This document shows positions 23,183 to 34,995 of a stretch of 64,000 nt of DNA, piece after piece. The stretch spans positions 284,620 to 348,619 of the forward strand of contig NW_020312014.1 in the NCBI RefSeq assembly GCF_003144115.1. Reading direction: 5' to 3'. Within the stretch, counting starts at the first letter, position 1; every line of letters starts with the position of its first letter. The notes under the pieces were generated by a model. That model ran no database searches. It saw nothing but the letters and a program-made list of their open reading frames with translations, and was not told the DNA's origin. Origin of the DNA: Tilletiopsis washingtonensis (taxonomy: Eukaryota; Basidiomycota; Exobasidiomycetes; Entylomatales). Position numbers and translations under genes: made by a program.

Positions 23183-26100
23183 CTAGGCAGAGGCGAGGAG
23201 CTTCTCCAGAGCCCGGTCGACCTGGGCAGGGACATGTCAGCCACGCCGCACACGCTTCGCTCGCTGCTGCTCACCTTGTAGTTGCTCGCCTCGAGCGCGC
23301 GGATGACCTTCTCGCGGTCAAAGCCCATCGACGTGAGGCTCTTGACGGGCCCCGCGTCGTCCGGCTCGGCACCCGAGGGCGTCGCCTTGTGGCCCGACGT
23401 CTGCGAGCGTGCCGGAATCGGCGGTGCCGCACTGGCCGCAGCCGGCTGGCTGGGGTTGAACTCGTCGGCAAACGAGAAGCCCGAGCCGGCGCCGCTGCCG
23501 CCTGCTGCGGCCGTCGAGGCGCCCGCCGGCGGGTCGCCAAACGACGCGGCAAAGTCGTCGAAGCCAAAGCCGCCCGTCTGTGCGTCGGCCCCGCCTGCAG
23601 CCGGCGGAAAGGCGCTGTTGAAGGCGTCCGCCGGTGCAACCGGCGCGCTGGCCTTGGCGGCGTCGAAGCTCGGCACAAAGTCAAAATCGTCGGCGTCGCC
23701 AAACGCATCGTCGAAGCCGGGCATCGCTGCGGCCGGCGCACTGCTCGTCGGCGCGGCGCTGGACACCGGTCCGAGATCCTCGAAAGCCGCATCAAAGTCG
23801 TCGAACGAGGCCGTCTGCGGCGCGTGCGTCGGCGCAGCAGTCGTCGGCGGCAGCGTGGCTGGCGCGTCAAAGGGACTGCCGGCTGCGATGCTGTTCTGGC
23901 GCACTGGTGCCGGCGGCGGGGCGCGCCGCGTCTTGTTCGGGCTGACGGAGCGGTCGGCAGCGCTGGGTGCGCCAAGTGCTGCGGATCCGCTGGGCGCAGA
24001 CGACGCCGGAGCAGCGGCACCGAAGCCAGCCGTGGCATCGCCAGTCAGCGCATCCTCAAACGCATCGCCGCTGCCCGATGCGCCAGTGTGCTGCGAGCTG
24101 ACCGGCGCCGTCGCGGCCAGGAATGCGTCCGAGCCAGTCGAAGAGGCAGGCTGCGGCTGGCCCGCAGTCGAGCCGGCAATGACGGCAGCCGCGTCGGCGT
24201 CGTCTAGCTCCGGGAAGCGCTCCGCCGCGACGTTGACGTTCTGCGCAGCTGGCAGCGCAGCCGCAGCGCCGGCGCCGGTGGTGGTGCTGGTGTCGGTGCT
24301 CTTGCCAAAGCCGTCCTCGTCCGGGCTTGCGGTGCGCGGCGCCTCGAGGTCTTCAGGGCCCTCGTCTTCATCCGAGCTGTCGTCGTCGTCGTCGGCTGTA
24401 GCCGGTCCCTTGCCCTTGTCGGCCGTCGGAGCCTCGTCGATCACGTCAGCGTCGGTCGCGATCTCGTCGGCAGTCGGCGCAGGTACGCTTGCCTCGTCCT
24501 GCGGTGCCGTTGCCGCAGCCGGCGCTTGCACCACAGAGCTGTCAAGGGCTCCAGGCGGCGCAAAGCTGGCCTCAAAGTCGTCAAACGACTGCTGGCGCGT
24601 CGCATCGGGCCGGCTGACCGCTAGCGTGTCGTCGTTCGTCGCCGGCGCAGCAGCAGACTCGGCCGGCTTGTCGTCAAAGTCGGCAAAGGCATCGTCGAAC
24701 GCCGAGCCGGCCGGAGCTGCAGCCTGGCTACTTGCAGGCGGCGCAGCGGCCGGCGCGTCAAAGTCGTTGCCGAAGCTGTCGTCGAACATTGCGGCGGACG
24801 GCGCAGCGGGCGCCTGAGAGTCGGGCTGTGCATCCTGAGACGTCTGCGGCACACCGAAAGGATCGGCACCCTCGGGCGCACCGACTGCACGCGTAGAGGA
24901 AGCCTCCTCGTGCGAGTGCACAGCGGCAGCCGCGCCGAGGCCGAGCGCGCCGCCAGCGGCGGCACCGCCGAGCGCAAGCGCTGCGTTGTTGTGCGTGGCG
25001 GGCGACGAGGGCGACGAGACGGGGTTGAAGCGGTCGAACGGGTTCGTGCTGCGGACGCTTGCCGCCGGGCTCAGCACGGCCTCGGGCGACTTGATGCCGA
25101 TCGGCTCAATGGTCGGCGACTTGACCTCTTCGGCGGCCGTCTCGCCAGCCTCAACGGCAGCAATGTCGCTGCGGAGCTTCTCGCTCTCGCCCTCGGCCGT
25201 CGCAAGCTGCTTCTTCGAAATGGCGACGAGGCCCTTCTGCTGGCGCGCCTCCTTGCGCAGCTTCTCCAGCTGGCTCTTGAGGCCAATCGTCTCGTTCTGC
25301 ACCTCGCCCATGCGCTTCTTCATGTCGCGCACATCCTCGCGGTCGCGCATCACCGTCTGCTCCACCTCGTCCTTCTCGGCCCGCAGCGCGCTGAGCTCGC
25401 TCTCGTTGCGGATCACGTCCTCGCGCAGCGTCTTGAGCTCTGCCGCCTGCTTGGACGCACGCTCCTCGAGCGCACGCACGGCCGACGTCTCGGCCTCGTG
25501 CGTCGTGCGCAGGCTGGCGAGCCGCGACTCGAGCTCGGCGATACTGCTAGCGCTGGACGCCACACTGCCTTCGAGGTTGGTGCGCTTGGCCTGCAGATCC
25601 TTGACGCTCTTCTGCGTGCTGTCGATCGCCAGACGCTTGTTGCCCGCCTCGGCGCCAGCATCGTTGATCGGCGTGGCCGGCGCAGCACTGGCCGCCGCAC
25701 GGGCGGCAGCGGTGCCAGTCGGTGCCGGCGAGAGCACAGGCGAGGTGACGGATTGCGGCGCGGCGAAGTTCGAAGGCTGACCGAAGAAGTCGTCGTCGAA
25801 GGGACCCGAGGATTTGGGCGCAGCTGCACGAGCCGGCGCCGAGGCAGCGGGCGTGATGAATGCAGACGCCGTATTGACCGGCAGCGGCGCCGGGTCGTCG
25901 TCCATCAGGCTGAACAGATCGCGCTGTGTGTCGGACTCTGCGAGCGGCGTCAGCACAGAAACAGCATGCGTCGTAGCGCTTCTGCTCACCCTGCGGGTTG
26001 ACGGCAGCCGGCAGGTTCTGGCCCCGCAATGTCGGCGGGATAAGCGCCTCTGGCAGCTCCTGCGGCATCTGCTGGCCCGCGAGGGCGCCATTGATGAGGT

Positions 26101-27300
26101 GCATAGCGACGGCAAACTCCTCGCGGCTGAGCGAGCCGGACTGGGTGATGTCGGAGAGGTCCCAGACGTGCGCCAGCGTCGCCTCGGGCAGGCCGCTCTG
26201 CATGAAGAACGGCACGGCAGCCTGGCCCTCGAGCGTGCCCTTGCGCTCCGTGTCGAGGCCGTCGAAGAAGCGGTCCGCCTTGGCCTTGTCGGCAGCCGAG
26301 ACGCTCCAGTCGCCGCCGGCCGCCTGCTGCGCAGCAAAGCCGGTTCGCTGTGGCGACAGGAAGCTCGCCGTGCCTGGCGCACGGATGCCCGATGCCTGCG
26401 GCGACACGGGCGTGCCGTAGCCCTGCTGTCCAGTGAGCTGGCGCGGCAGGTAGCCACCCGAACCGGTGAGCTGCCGTGGCAGGGCTCCGCTGGCGCTGCC
26501 GCCCGTGTTCTGCGCCGTCAGCGGCAGCGAAGTCCCGCCCGAGGCCTGCTCGTACAGGCCCGGCGGCAGCTGCGCCGGCAGCGTGGCCAGCGAGCCGTTC
26601 ATCGTCGCCTGCAGGAAGTGCATGCCGATGATAAAGTCGGTCAGGTCGAGAGCGCCGCGAGCACGCGTGTCGGCCAGGTTCCAGATGGCGCCGAGCTGCT
26701 CAAAGGGCAGCTTGGAGCGCACAAAGATGCCCTTGGCCTTCTCGCCTGGGTGAGGACGTGAGCGACTGGGAGAGGCGCAGCTCGCTAGGCACGCTCACCA
26801 TCAATCATGCCATTCTGCGGACCGGCGCTGGCGAAGATGCGCGTGTAGCGAGCACGGTCGGCGGGCGTGATGGTGGCCAGGGCGCCGGGCGGCCCGCTGA
26901 TGGAGCCGTTGCGCACCGGCGTGCCGGGCGCCGAGGCGCCGCCGGGCAGCACGACACCCTCAAAGGCCGGCGGCGGGCCGGGCTGGCTGAGCATGGCCTC
27001 GAGACGCTCGAGCGGCGTGCCGCGCTGGGCGTGGCCGATGAGGCGCATGGCGGCAGCCCACTCGGCCTTGCCGAGGAAGCCGTTGTTGGCGCGGTCGGCG
27101 ATGCTCCAGATGGCGCCGAGCAGCGTGGGCGCGAGCGGCGGGCGCGAGCGGCCGAAGAACTCGACGGCCGCGGCGCCGGTGATGATGCCGCTGCCCGTCG
27201 GGTCGGCGGCGGCGAAGAGGGCGGCAAAGGCGGGACGCTCCAGCGGCGCGAGGGTGAGGGGTGCCAGAGGCGCGCCGGGCGCAGCAGCAGGCGCGGCCAT
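23183..27300 (-). CDS. EDE1: Eps15/Ede1-like endocytic scaffold with EH and UBA domains
   Basis: Predicted 1319 residues from four exons: 27300-26799, 26745-25990, 25937-23275 and 23221-23183. Ede1/Eps15 proteins seed clathrin-mediated endocytosis, bind NPF-containing adaptors through EH domains and ubiquitinated cargo through UBA. Three EH domains are visible at about residues 15-110, 145-240 and 314-405 (for example FFDGLDTERKGTLEG and VWDLSDITQSGSLSREEFAV, with EF-hand-like loops). A coiled coil follows at about 545-690 (ELESRLASLRTTHEAETSAV is part). A long Ala/Ser/Pro/Asp-rich disordered region with many FDDxF-type motifs comes next. The C-terminal UBA (SLTSMGFDREKVIRALEAS, then VDRALEKLLASA) is split by the last intron. 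It is tandem with VMA13, which lies upstream on the same strand. Confidence 0.92.
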
Positions 27301-27962
27301 GGCGGCAGCGGCGGCAGGCGAGGCCGGCGGGCGATGCGTTGTGGAGCGATAGACAAGAGCTGTGAGCCAGGACGCTGCGAAGGCGGTGGCTGGTCGCTGC
27401 GATGAAGGAGGTGTGGATGTGGAGACGAAGGAGGGCGGCGCGGGGTGCGGGCGGCGCATGGCCTGTGCTGCGCGGATGCCGAGCGCCGAGCCCGCCTGCG
27501 CGCGCACACTGCTCCAGTGCCTGTGGGTCCAGGCAGCGTCCAGCACGCACAGCACGCACAAGGTGCGCCGCGAAGATCGGGAGCCCTCGCTGCGAGGCTG
27601 TACCACGGCACACTCTCTCTCAGACCTGGCTGCTCCGAGTGCAGCGGGCGTGACGGCTGCTGCCTGCAAGCCGGCACCGAGCCGCAGACAAAGGACCATG
27701 CCACTGCCGGTCGGCGTTGGCATGTGCTTAGGCGGCGCTTTGCCTCTGAGCCGATCCGTGGGGTGCAAAGCCAAGCCGCGCAGTGCTCCCGAGGCACTCG
27801 ATAGCCAACAGTCCGCTTGCCTCCTCATGGCAGTGACCTCGCAGCCAGCATCAGCAGTGACAGCGTCGCATCCTCGCGATCGAAGTGATGCTGGTGAAAT
27901 TGAATCTGCTCTGTCATGTACGGGAAGGGTTGCCTCACGGGACTCGCTCTTCGACGGCTCGT
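27301..27962. other. Intergenic region, V-ATPase H to EDE1
   Basis: These 662 bp contain the EDE1 promoter and the 3' end of the V-ATPase H gene, both on the minus strand. Open frames through it have no domain and would need to read through the EDE1 leader. Nothing else is recognised. Confidence 0.45.
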
Positions 27963-29815
27963 CTATCGCCAGCTGGCAGAGACGAGACGCGAGACGGCGG
28001 CGAGGGCGTGCACACGCACGTCGGCGTCCGGGTGCGACGTGAGCTCCATGATGCGCTGCTTGGCGCCGGCCGCTGCGATCTGCCTGTCGTTCGAGCACAA
28101 GGGTCAGCTCATTCTCCAGTGACGGCCGTCTGCTTGGCACGCACTTCTTGGAGCTCTCGTGCGCGCGCACCAGCCGCGCAATGTCGTGGCACGCCACGGC
28201 GAGCGACAGCGCCTCGCTGTCGTCGTCCTGCAGGATCTTGACGAGCTGCTTGAGGCCGCTGCCCTCGTCCTCGTTGACGAGGCGCGCGGCATTCTCCGTC
28301 CAGAAGGCATCGAGCTCGTGCGCCGGATTCTCCCACGAGAGCTTGCCCGACGAGAGCTCAGACGTGTATTCGTCGTACGAGCTGCGCGAGGGGTGATGAG
28401 CGATACGGACAGGCACTGCACGTGCTAACGACGCACCTCATGCCCTTGAGCTTCTCGGCCAGCACCTCCTGCACGGCCGCAACGTCCTCCGAGATCTCCT
28501 CGTCTGTCCACTTGCGCGTCGAGAGCGCCTCGACGAGCGGCAGGCAGCGCGCGCCGAGCATGGCCGGCGCGTTGGCGTCTGGCGCCTTGGCGAGCAGGTT
28601 CTGGCAGGGCCGTCTCAGCGTGTGATGAATGAGGAGACGCGGCAGCGGCGACTCACGCGGAACGTCGCCAGCACAATGCGCACAACCTTCTCCTTGACGG
28701 CCGTGCGCGCCACATCGGCCAGGAGTGTGATGACGCCAAATTTGCTGCGAACTGTCAGTCAGCAAGCCTTGCGGCTCCTTACACGGCACTCACGCATTCA
28801 GGTCCTCTGCGATCTCCTTGTCGAAACTGAGCAGCCAGATCGAGAAGACGGCGTGGTACACCATCTGCGGGCCGACGGCGCCGCTGGGCGTGGCCGTGCC
28901 GTTGGAGTCCTGGCTCTGCGGCGCCTGGCTCTGGCGCAGGATGGAGGCGAGCGCCTTGATGGAGCCATCGGCGTGACCCTCCTGCGACTGCGAAGCAAGG
29001 CGCAGCTCCTCCTTCCACACAACAGCGCGCAACCGGTGGTTGCGCAGCAGTGCCTGCAGCAGCTGAATGGCAATGTCGGTGCCGTTGCCGTCGGCAAAGC
29101 CGCCCACGCCGCTGCTGGCATTCCGCGGCGCGCCGTTGTTGAGCAGCGCGGCGAGGAAGGAGAGCAGGCGCAGCGTCACCGACGACGGAGGGGTCGTCGC
29201 GGCAGAAGTAGCGGGCGAGACAAGCAGCGCAGTGAGGACCGTCGCCGCCTTGACTTGCGCAAAGTCGTCGGAGAGATCGAGCAGCCTGGGCAGCAAGGCA
29301 ACAGGATCAGTCGCTGTAGCTGGCCGGCGCTGACGGTCTCGTCATACGCAGCAGCACCCATCGCAGCACACTCACTTGACAAGCGGCGCCCACGGCCATG
29401 CATCGCTGCCCTGCGACGAGGGCGCATCGCCCGACTCGGGCACGTGGAGGAAGAGCGCGGCGCGGTCGTCGCGGCCGTCGAGCATGTCGGCGACGAGCAC
29501 CAGCACCTGCTGCAGCGTGTCGGTGCGGCTGAGCTTGCCGAGGAGCGTGAGGTAGAGGCGCGCGTAGGCGGGGCCCTCGGCGTCAATGACGCCGTCGACG
29601 GCGGCGCGCGGCTTGGCGTCGACGGCGCGGATCATGCGCAGCTCGGGCTGCGAGACGAGGTCGGCGCGCTGGTAGCCCTCCCACGGGATCGGGCGCGCAC
29701 GGATGCGCGCCGAGAGCTCGGAGAGCCAGGTGTTGTTGAGATGCACGAGCGGCGGCGTGGGCACCTTCTCGGGCGCCGACGACGAGGCCTGCGTGGAGCC
29801 GTTGGCCTCGACCAT
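27963..29815 (-). CDS. VMA13: V-type ATPase subunit H
   Basis: Predicted 513 residues from six exons: 29815-29376, 29285-28794, 28744-28657, 28600-28437, 28381-28145 and 28083-27963. Subunit H is the regulatory cap of V1 that couples V1 to Vo and stops ATP hydrolysis by free V1; it acts on the cytosolic side of vacuole/endosome membranes. The all-helical repeat fold shows in order: WEGYQRADLVSQPEL, LLGKLSRTDTLQQVLVLVAD, MVYHAVFSIWLLSFDKEIAE, KFGVITLLADVARTAVKEKV and a C-terminal half with ELSSGKLSWENPAHE and FWTENAARLVNED. The last is a strong H-subunit motif, followed by SHPDADVRVHALAAV. Length is normal (yeast 478). Frame is kept across all five introns. Confidence 0.93.
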
Positions 29816-30709
29816 GGTGGGCAGCGGGGCGCGGGCGCGAGGTGCGGGAGAAGGGGCCGGCGGTGGGCCGGACGGACGGCGGCGCGAAGCCAGAGGTGAA
29901 GGTGTGGCCTGCGACTGGTGCGAGCGAGTGAGGGCGGAAGAGCGGGCCACGAGACGGAGCGATGCGAGTGATGAGAGCGAGGTGGAGCTGAGGTGAGGGC
30001 GGCGGCCAGCGAGCCGCCAATCTCCTGCCAGATGCGCACGGGCGCAAGCTCGCGAGGCCTGAGCGGAGTCGCGGCAGTCGCTCTCACACCGGGCAGTGCC
30101 GCCTCAGCTCCTCCTGCCGGCCCCGCGGCCTGTGATCTGGCCCATGAACGGCTGGATGGAGAGCGAGAGCAGATCTACAGAGGCCTTACAGCTGAGCGCA
30201 CAGCACGGTCACAAAGCATGATCGGGTGACAGGCGGTAGAAGCAGGCGCTTGGCGAGGCTGGACGAGCGCCGCACCCCGCCCTCAACAACGAAACAGCGT
30301 CCGATCTTTGTTCTCGTCTTGCTGAGTTTTCAGCAGCTGCTCTCCTTCATGCAGACGCTGTGCCAAGCGGCGTGCCGAGGACAAGAAGGGCGAGTGGACG
30401 AGTGAGGAGGCCAGCCGGCGGCCAGCGAGCATGGCATGCGTGGGAGCCCCTCTCTCGGCGCGCCGAGCGCACAGACGCCTGCCGCGAAACGACGCTAAGC
30501 AAGGCGTGACAAGGACGCGCGCCTCGAGATGCATAGCTCGCCTCTTGCTCCATCACCACAAGCACACCCGCATCGCACCTGCCCGCACTGCACTGTCCCT
30601 GCGTCGCAGCTGCAGGCGCGCTCGCACCCGCCGCCTCACACCGCGCCCACACGCCGACAGCTCTGTGCCTTGCCTGTCCAGCGTCGCTGCAAGAGCCGCG
30701 CCTGGCGCC
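29816..30709. other. Divergent promoter region, VMA13 / TBC protein
   Basis: The two genes point outward, with 894 bp between start codons. The part near 30290-30330 is less GC-rich. No gene, repeat or RNA was recognised here, and a regulatory role is inferred from position only. Confidence 0.45.
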
Positions 30710-33700
30710 ATGCCGCCGCCCGCCGGCGCCGCCGCGGCCGAGCAGCGGCAGCGGCAGCGCGCCTTTGCGCAGCTCCTCGACGCCACCGACGTGCTGCCGG
30801 GACATGCCGTCGCCGACGTGTACCAGCTGCGCCAGCTGTGCCGCCAGCCCGGCGGCGTGCCCGCCGACGCCCCCTGGCTGCGCGCGCATGCCTGGCGCGT
30901 GCTGCTGGCGCAGCTGCCGCCCGAGAAGCGCGAGTGGCCCGCGGCGATGGCGCGCAGCCGCGCAGAGTACTACGTGAGTGTCAGAGAGGAAGGATTGATA
31001 GGGTGTGCTTAAAGCTGCAAGTCCGAAGAGGCAACGAGATGCCGGAGAGGCGGACACGTGGCAGCTCGTTGCCGAGACTGGCGTCTGTCACAACTGCGGC
31101 GTGCAGAGCACAATCTGACCCGCTCCCCACAGAGCTTCGTGGCTACGACGTCTGAATCGCAAGAAGGGCCTGGTGCCGCGGGCGGCACCACGCCCGCCGA
31201 GCGAGACGCACTGCTGGAGCAGATCTGGCGCGACCTCTCGCGCTCTCGTCGCAACGCCTTTGCTTTCTACCGCGCGCCCGTGCCGGCATCGTATGCCTGC
31301 CCACTTGCGCCCGAGCCAGAGGCCTCGTCGAGCACGGCGCAGCCAGTGCCGCGCACAAAGGGCCGTCATGCTCTGCTCGAGCGCCTGCGCGACATCAACA
31401 CGGACTACGCGCTCTCGCTTGTGGCGGAAGACGACCCGAGCGCCACGCGACCGATCATTCGGACAGAAGCGCCGAGCGCCGAGGCTTCCGCTGCGGCAGG
31501 ACCGACTGGTGCTCCCTCGGTTGCATTGCGACGCCAGCTGTCGGTGGACCCCGCGTATGAGAGCGCAACGTCGTCGCCGCCCATCTTCCTCGAGCCTCCC
31601 AGCCCGCAAGGGCGGCGCGGCTCCAACTCCGGCCTGTCGGACGCGAGCGAGGGCGAAGTCGACTTTGCCAGCGCAGACGAGGGCGACTCGGAGGGTCATC
31701 GCCGTGCCCTGGATCAGGCTGCTGCACTGCTGAGCGGCCAGCGCACAGCTTTACCCGCACCACTGCCGATCGTCGATCGCCAGTGGCATTCGCTGCTTCG
31801 CATCCTGTTCGTATATGCGACACTGCATCCTTCAACCGGCTACGTGCAGGGCATGGGCGAGACAGCTTTCGTCCTGCTGTACGTGCTCGGCACCGCCGGT
31901 CGCGCGCCGCAGGCGAGCAGTTCGTCTCGCGACGAGCCGGCAAGCGCATACCGAGATCATGAGCTGGACCCGCCTGCCTGTCATGCAGAGGCAGACGCGT
32001 TCTGGCTCTTCTCCAATCTTCTCGGCCAGGTGCGCGAACTGTACGAGTTCGAAGGCCTAGACTACGACGCTGCTGGACTACGCGTGCGCAACGGCCTGGA
32101 ACAGGCCATGCCTGTGCGTCCGCGCACGGATCTGGGAGGCATGGCTACAGCACTGCTGCGCACGAGCCTGCGGCTGCGATGGCTAGACGAGGAGCTGTGG
32201 CGCGCGTTGGTGAGTCCTGCGAGAGCGCATGCAAAGATTACCAGCTCGCTGACCTCGCGCATTCAGTCCGTGAGCGGCCTTGACCCTAGGCTGCCGTACT
32301 ACTCGTTCCGGTGGCTCGCATGCCTGCTCAGCACGGAGCTCGCGCTGCCGTCCATGGTGCAGATCTGGGACGCTCTGCTGGCCGAGTCGTCCGAGCCAAG
32401 CGAGGTCTCTGCAAGCCCCAAGATCGACTTCATGATCGACCTATGCTGCGCGCTGCTCGTCTCGCAGCGCGCGCGGCTCCTCGCAGCTCTGCTTGCGCCG
32501 CCGGAGAACTCTGACGCGTTCGCCGAGGGCATGAAGGTGCTGCAGAACTTCGAGGAGATCGAGGTTGCGCCGGTGCTGGAGCAGGCGAATCTCTTCCGCC
32601 AGCGCCGCATGGCAGCGCCTCTGACAGGCGATGGGCCGCCCGAGACGCACCAGGAGGCCGAGGCGCGCTCGAGCACCAACACGGTGCGGCAGCGCGCAGC
32701 CGACACGCTCCGAGGCTGGACGCAAGCCGCAAGTGGGCCTTCAGCGCCAAAGTGGCTGGCTTCTGCCAGAACAAGCATGCGCTCTGTCTCGGCACCTCTG
32801 GCATCGGCGCCTGCTGCGCTGTCGTCCTTGCCGCCTCCGCCATCCGCGATCGACGAGGAAGGCAGCGAGCCGGCGCTGTCGCCGCTGCGCAACACCCGCA
32901 GCGCGCTCACACGCTACGCTGAGGCGTTCCAGAGCAGCGATGCCGCGGCCACTCTGTCGAAGGCGAGCACCAACTGGACAGCCAAGGCAATGGCGACATG
33001 GAGCGCTTCGCCGCGGTCTCGCGATGCGTCGCCCGCGACTGAGACGCCACCGGCCAGCGCACGCTCGCTTGCCGGCCTTGGCTCGTCCTTCTTTCGCGCC
33101 AGAAGCGTCAGCAATAGCACGGCCGCATCGGCTTCATCGCCGGTCCTCGGACCGAGCTCTACGATCCATCCCGCACTGCGCTGGTCGCGCGAGATGCCGC
33201 ATCTGCCGGTGCCGAACGTGCTCGACAGCCCTGCCGGTCGCGAGGACTACACGTGGACCGGCAGCCTTGGCCGCAACTTTTCGCCCAGCAGTCCGAGCCT
33301 GCACGGCGTAGATAGCCCGGCAGACAGCCCGAGTCTGGCGCCGTCGAGCCGCTTTCAGAACCTGCCGTCGCTCGCGAGCTCGCCATCCGCTCAGGCTCGC
33401 GGCGCTTCGCGCAACGCAGGTCCGAAGCCCTTGCTGCTGACTCGCTCTGCGCGTCCGCCGCGCGAAGGCAGCTCTCCTGGCGAGCACTTGTCGGAGCCGA
33501 GCAGCCGCAAAGTCTCGAGCGGACCGATGGCCAGTGCCAGTCCTCGTGGCGCTGCCGATCGTGCGGCGCGCATGGCTCGACGAGACAGCGCATACAGCAG
33601 CTCGGTCGCCAGCGGCTACAGCTCGCGCCCAACATCGGACGCCGGCGACGACTATGCCTCTCGCCTCGCCGAGCCCGACGATCCGCTCGACTCGTTGCCG

Positions 33701-34936
33701 CCGCTGCCCAGTCTGCTAGCTGGGCGCAGCGTGCCCATGCCTGCGGGTATGCCCTCCAGCGCTCCGCCTCTGGGCTACCAGGGCAGCGGCAACGGAACGG
33801 CTCCCGCATCTGCGTTCGCTCGCCTGCGCGCCGTCAACGGGGCCGATCACGCACCGCAGGCGTTGCCGTCGCGCATGTCTGATACGGGCAGCGTCAGCAG
33901 CGACGGACGTCCGCGCAGCGAGCGCGCCGACTCTCGTGCTGAGGCAGTGATGCCAGCGCAGCTTGCATTTGGCGACGCGTCGAGCAGCGCCGATGCCCCT
34001 CTGGTCGCAGCGTCTACTCTGATGCGCCCTCGAGCCACCCGGCGCCGCGAGAGCAACAGCTCGCAGGCAGGCTCCGGCTCGGTGACGATCGCGAGCACCG
34101 CGACGTTCGCCGATGGCAGCACGGAAGACGAGGCAGAGAGCAGCATGCGGAGCACGCAGCGCCTGTCCAGCCGCAGCAGTGTCACGTCTGCGAGCTCGCG
34201 CCGACGCTCCAGCGGCCGAGGTGCCGATGCAGACGGCCCGCGACCGCTGTCTCTTCACTCGACTGGCGAGGAGGTGCCGTCGCTGCGGCGCAAGTATACC
34301 CTAGAAGACGCGCCGGTGCCGGCCAGCGTCAGCGAGGAGCCAGAGGTCCTCTCGCCCGAGTGGAGCGACAGCATGCCGCTGCCCTCTCCGACGTACGCAC
34401 CGGGCGACGCACCGCCGCCGTCGCGCTCGTCCATCGTGCGCTCGAAGCGTGCGTACTCGGGCGTCAAGTCGCGCCGACAGAGCAGCGAGACGACGAATGC
34501 GAACGGCGCGACGCGGACGACGAGCCGCTCTTCGCTGCGGTCGCGCCGGCGCTCGAGCGGCGGCCTGCTAGGTGCAAGCATGGCAGCTAATGGCGCTCTG
34601 GCGTCCGACTTCGACGCCTACCACCCTCCGCCGTCGCCGGGCGTGCATGCTGGCGAGACCGTCTCGGCTGCCGAGCTCTTCGACGCGCTGGCCGTGTCGC
34701 AGCCCACCACTCCGGGCGAAGACGCGGCCGCAAAGCCGGCGAGCAACGCTCGCTCGTCGAAGGACGCGCTGAGCCTTCGCAACATGCCCGCTCACCATAT
34801 GGCCACCGACGCGTCCGATGAAGAGACGTTTGGAGCGCCGCAGCTGCACGCATACCCGCAAGACGGCACACAGACACCTGGCGCGGCGATGGAGGCCATC
34901 GGCAGCGCGCTCTTCAGAGGCACGCTCGAGGACTGA
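30710..34936 (+). CDS. Large TBC-domain Rab GTPase-activating protein (TBC1D13-like)
   Basis: Predicted 1336 residues from three exons: 30710-30973, 31133-32209 and 32267-34936. TBC proteins speed GTP hydrolysis on Rab GTPases using Arg and Gln fingers. The TBC domain lies within about residues 50-510: LRAHAWRVLLAQLPPEKREW, IWRDLSRSRRNAFAFY (arginine-finger region), ILFVYATLHPSTGYVQGMGE (glutamine finger in YVQGM), ADAFWLFSNLL, YYSFRWLACLLSTELALP and IDFMIDLCCALL. Order and the FRWL block resemble TBC1D13. A variable insert splits the domain at about 150-235. The remaining about 800 residues are Ser-rich and disordered. The second intron (32210-32266) is 57 nt and stop-free; removing it restores the usual spacing before YYSFRW. 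Rab target unknown. Confidence 0.85.
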
Positions 34937-34995
34937 CGCGGATGTCCGGTTGATGGCGTGCAATTAGACTAGTGACTTTGCTTCAATTACGATGT

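Noticed and set aside
23282-24817. 511-residue open frame on the plus strand
   Set aside because: It is antisense to the low-complexity part of EDE1 and has no independent signature.
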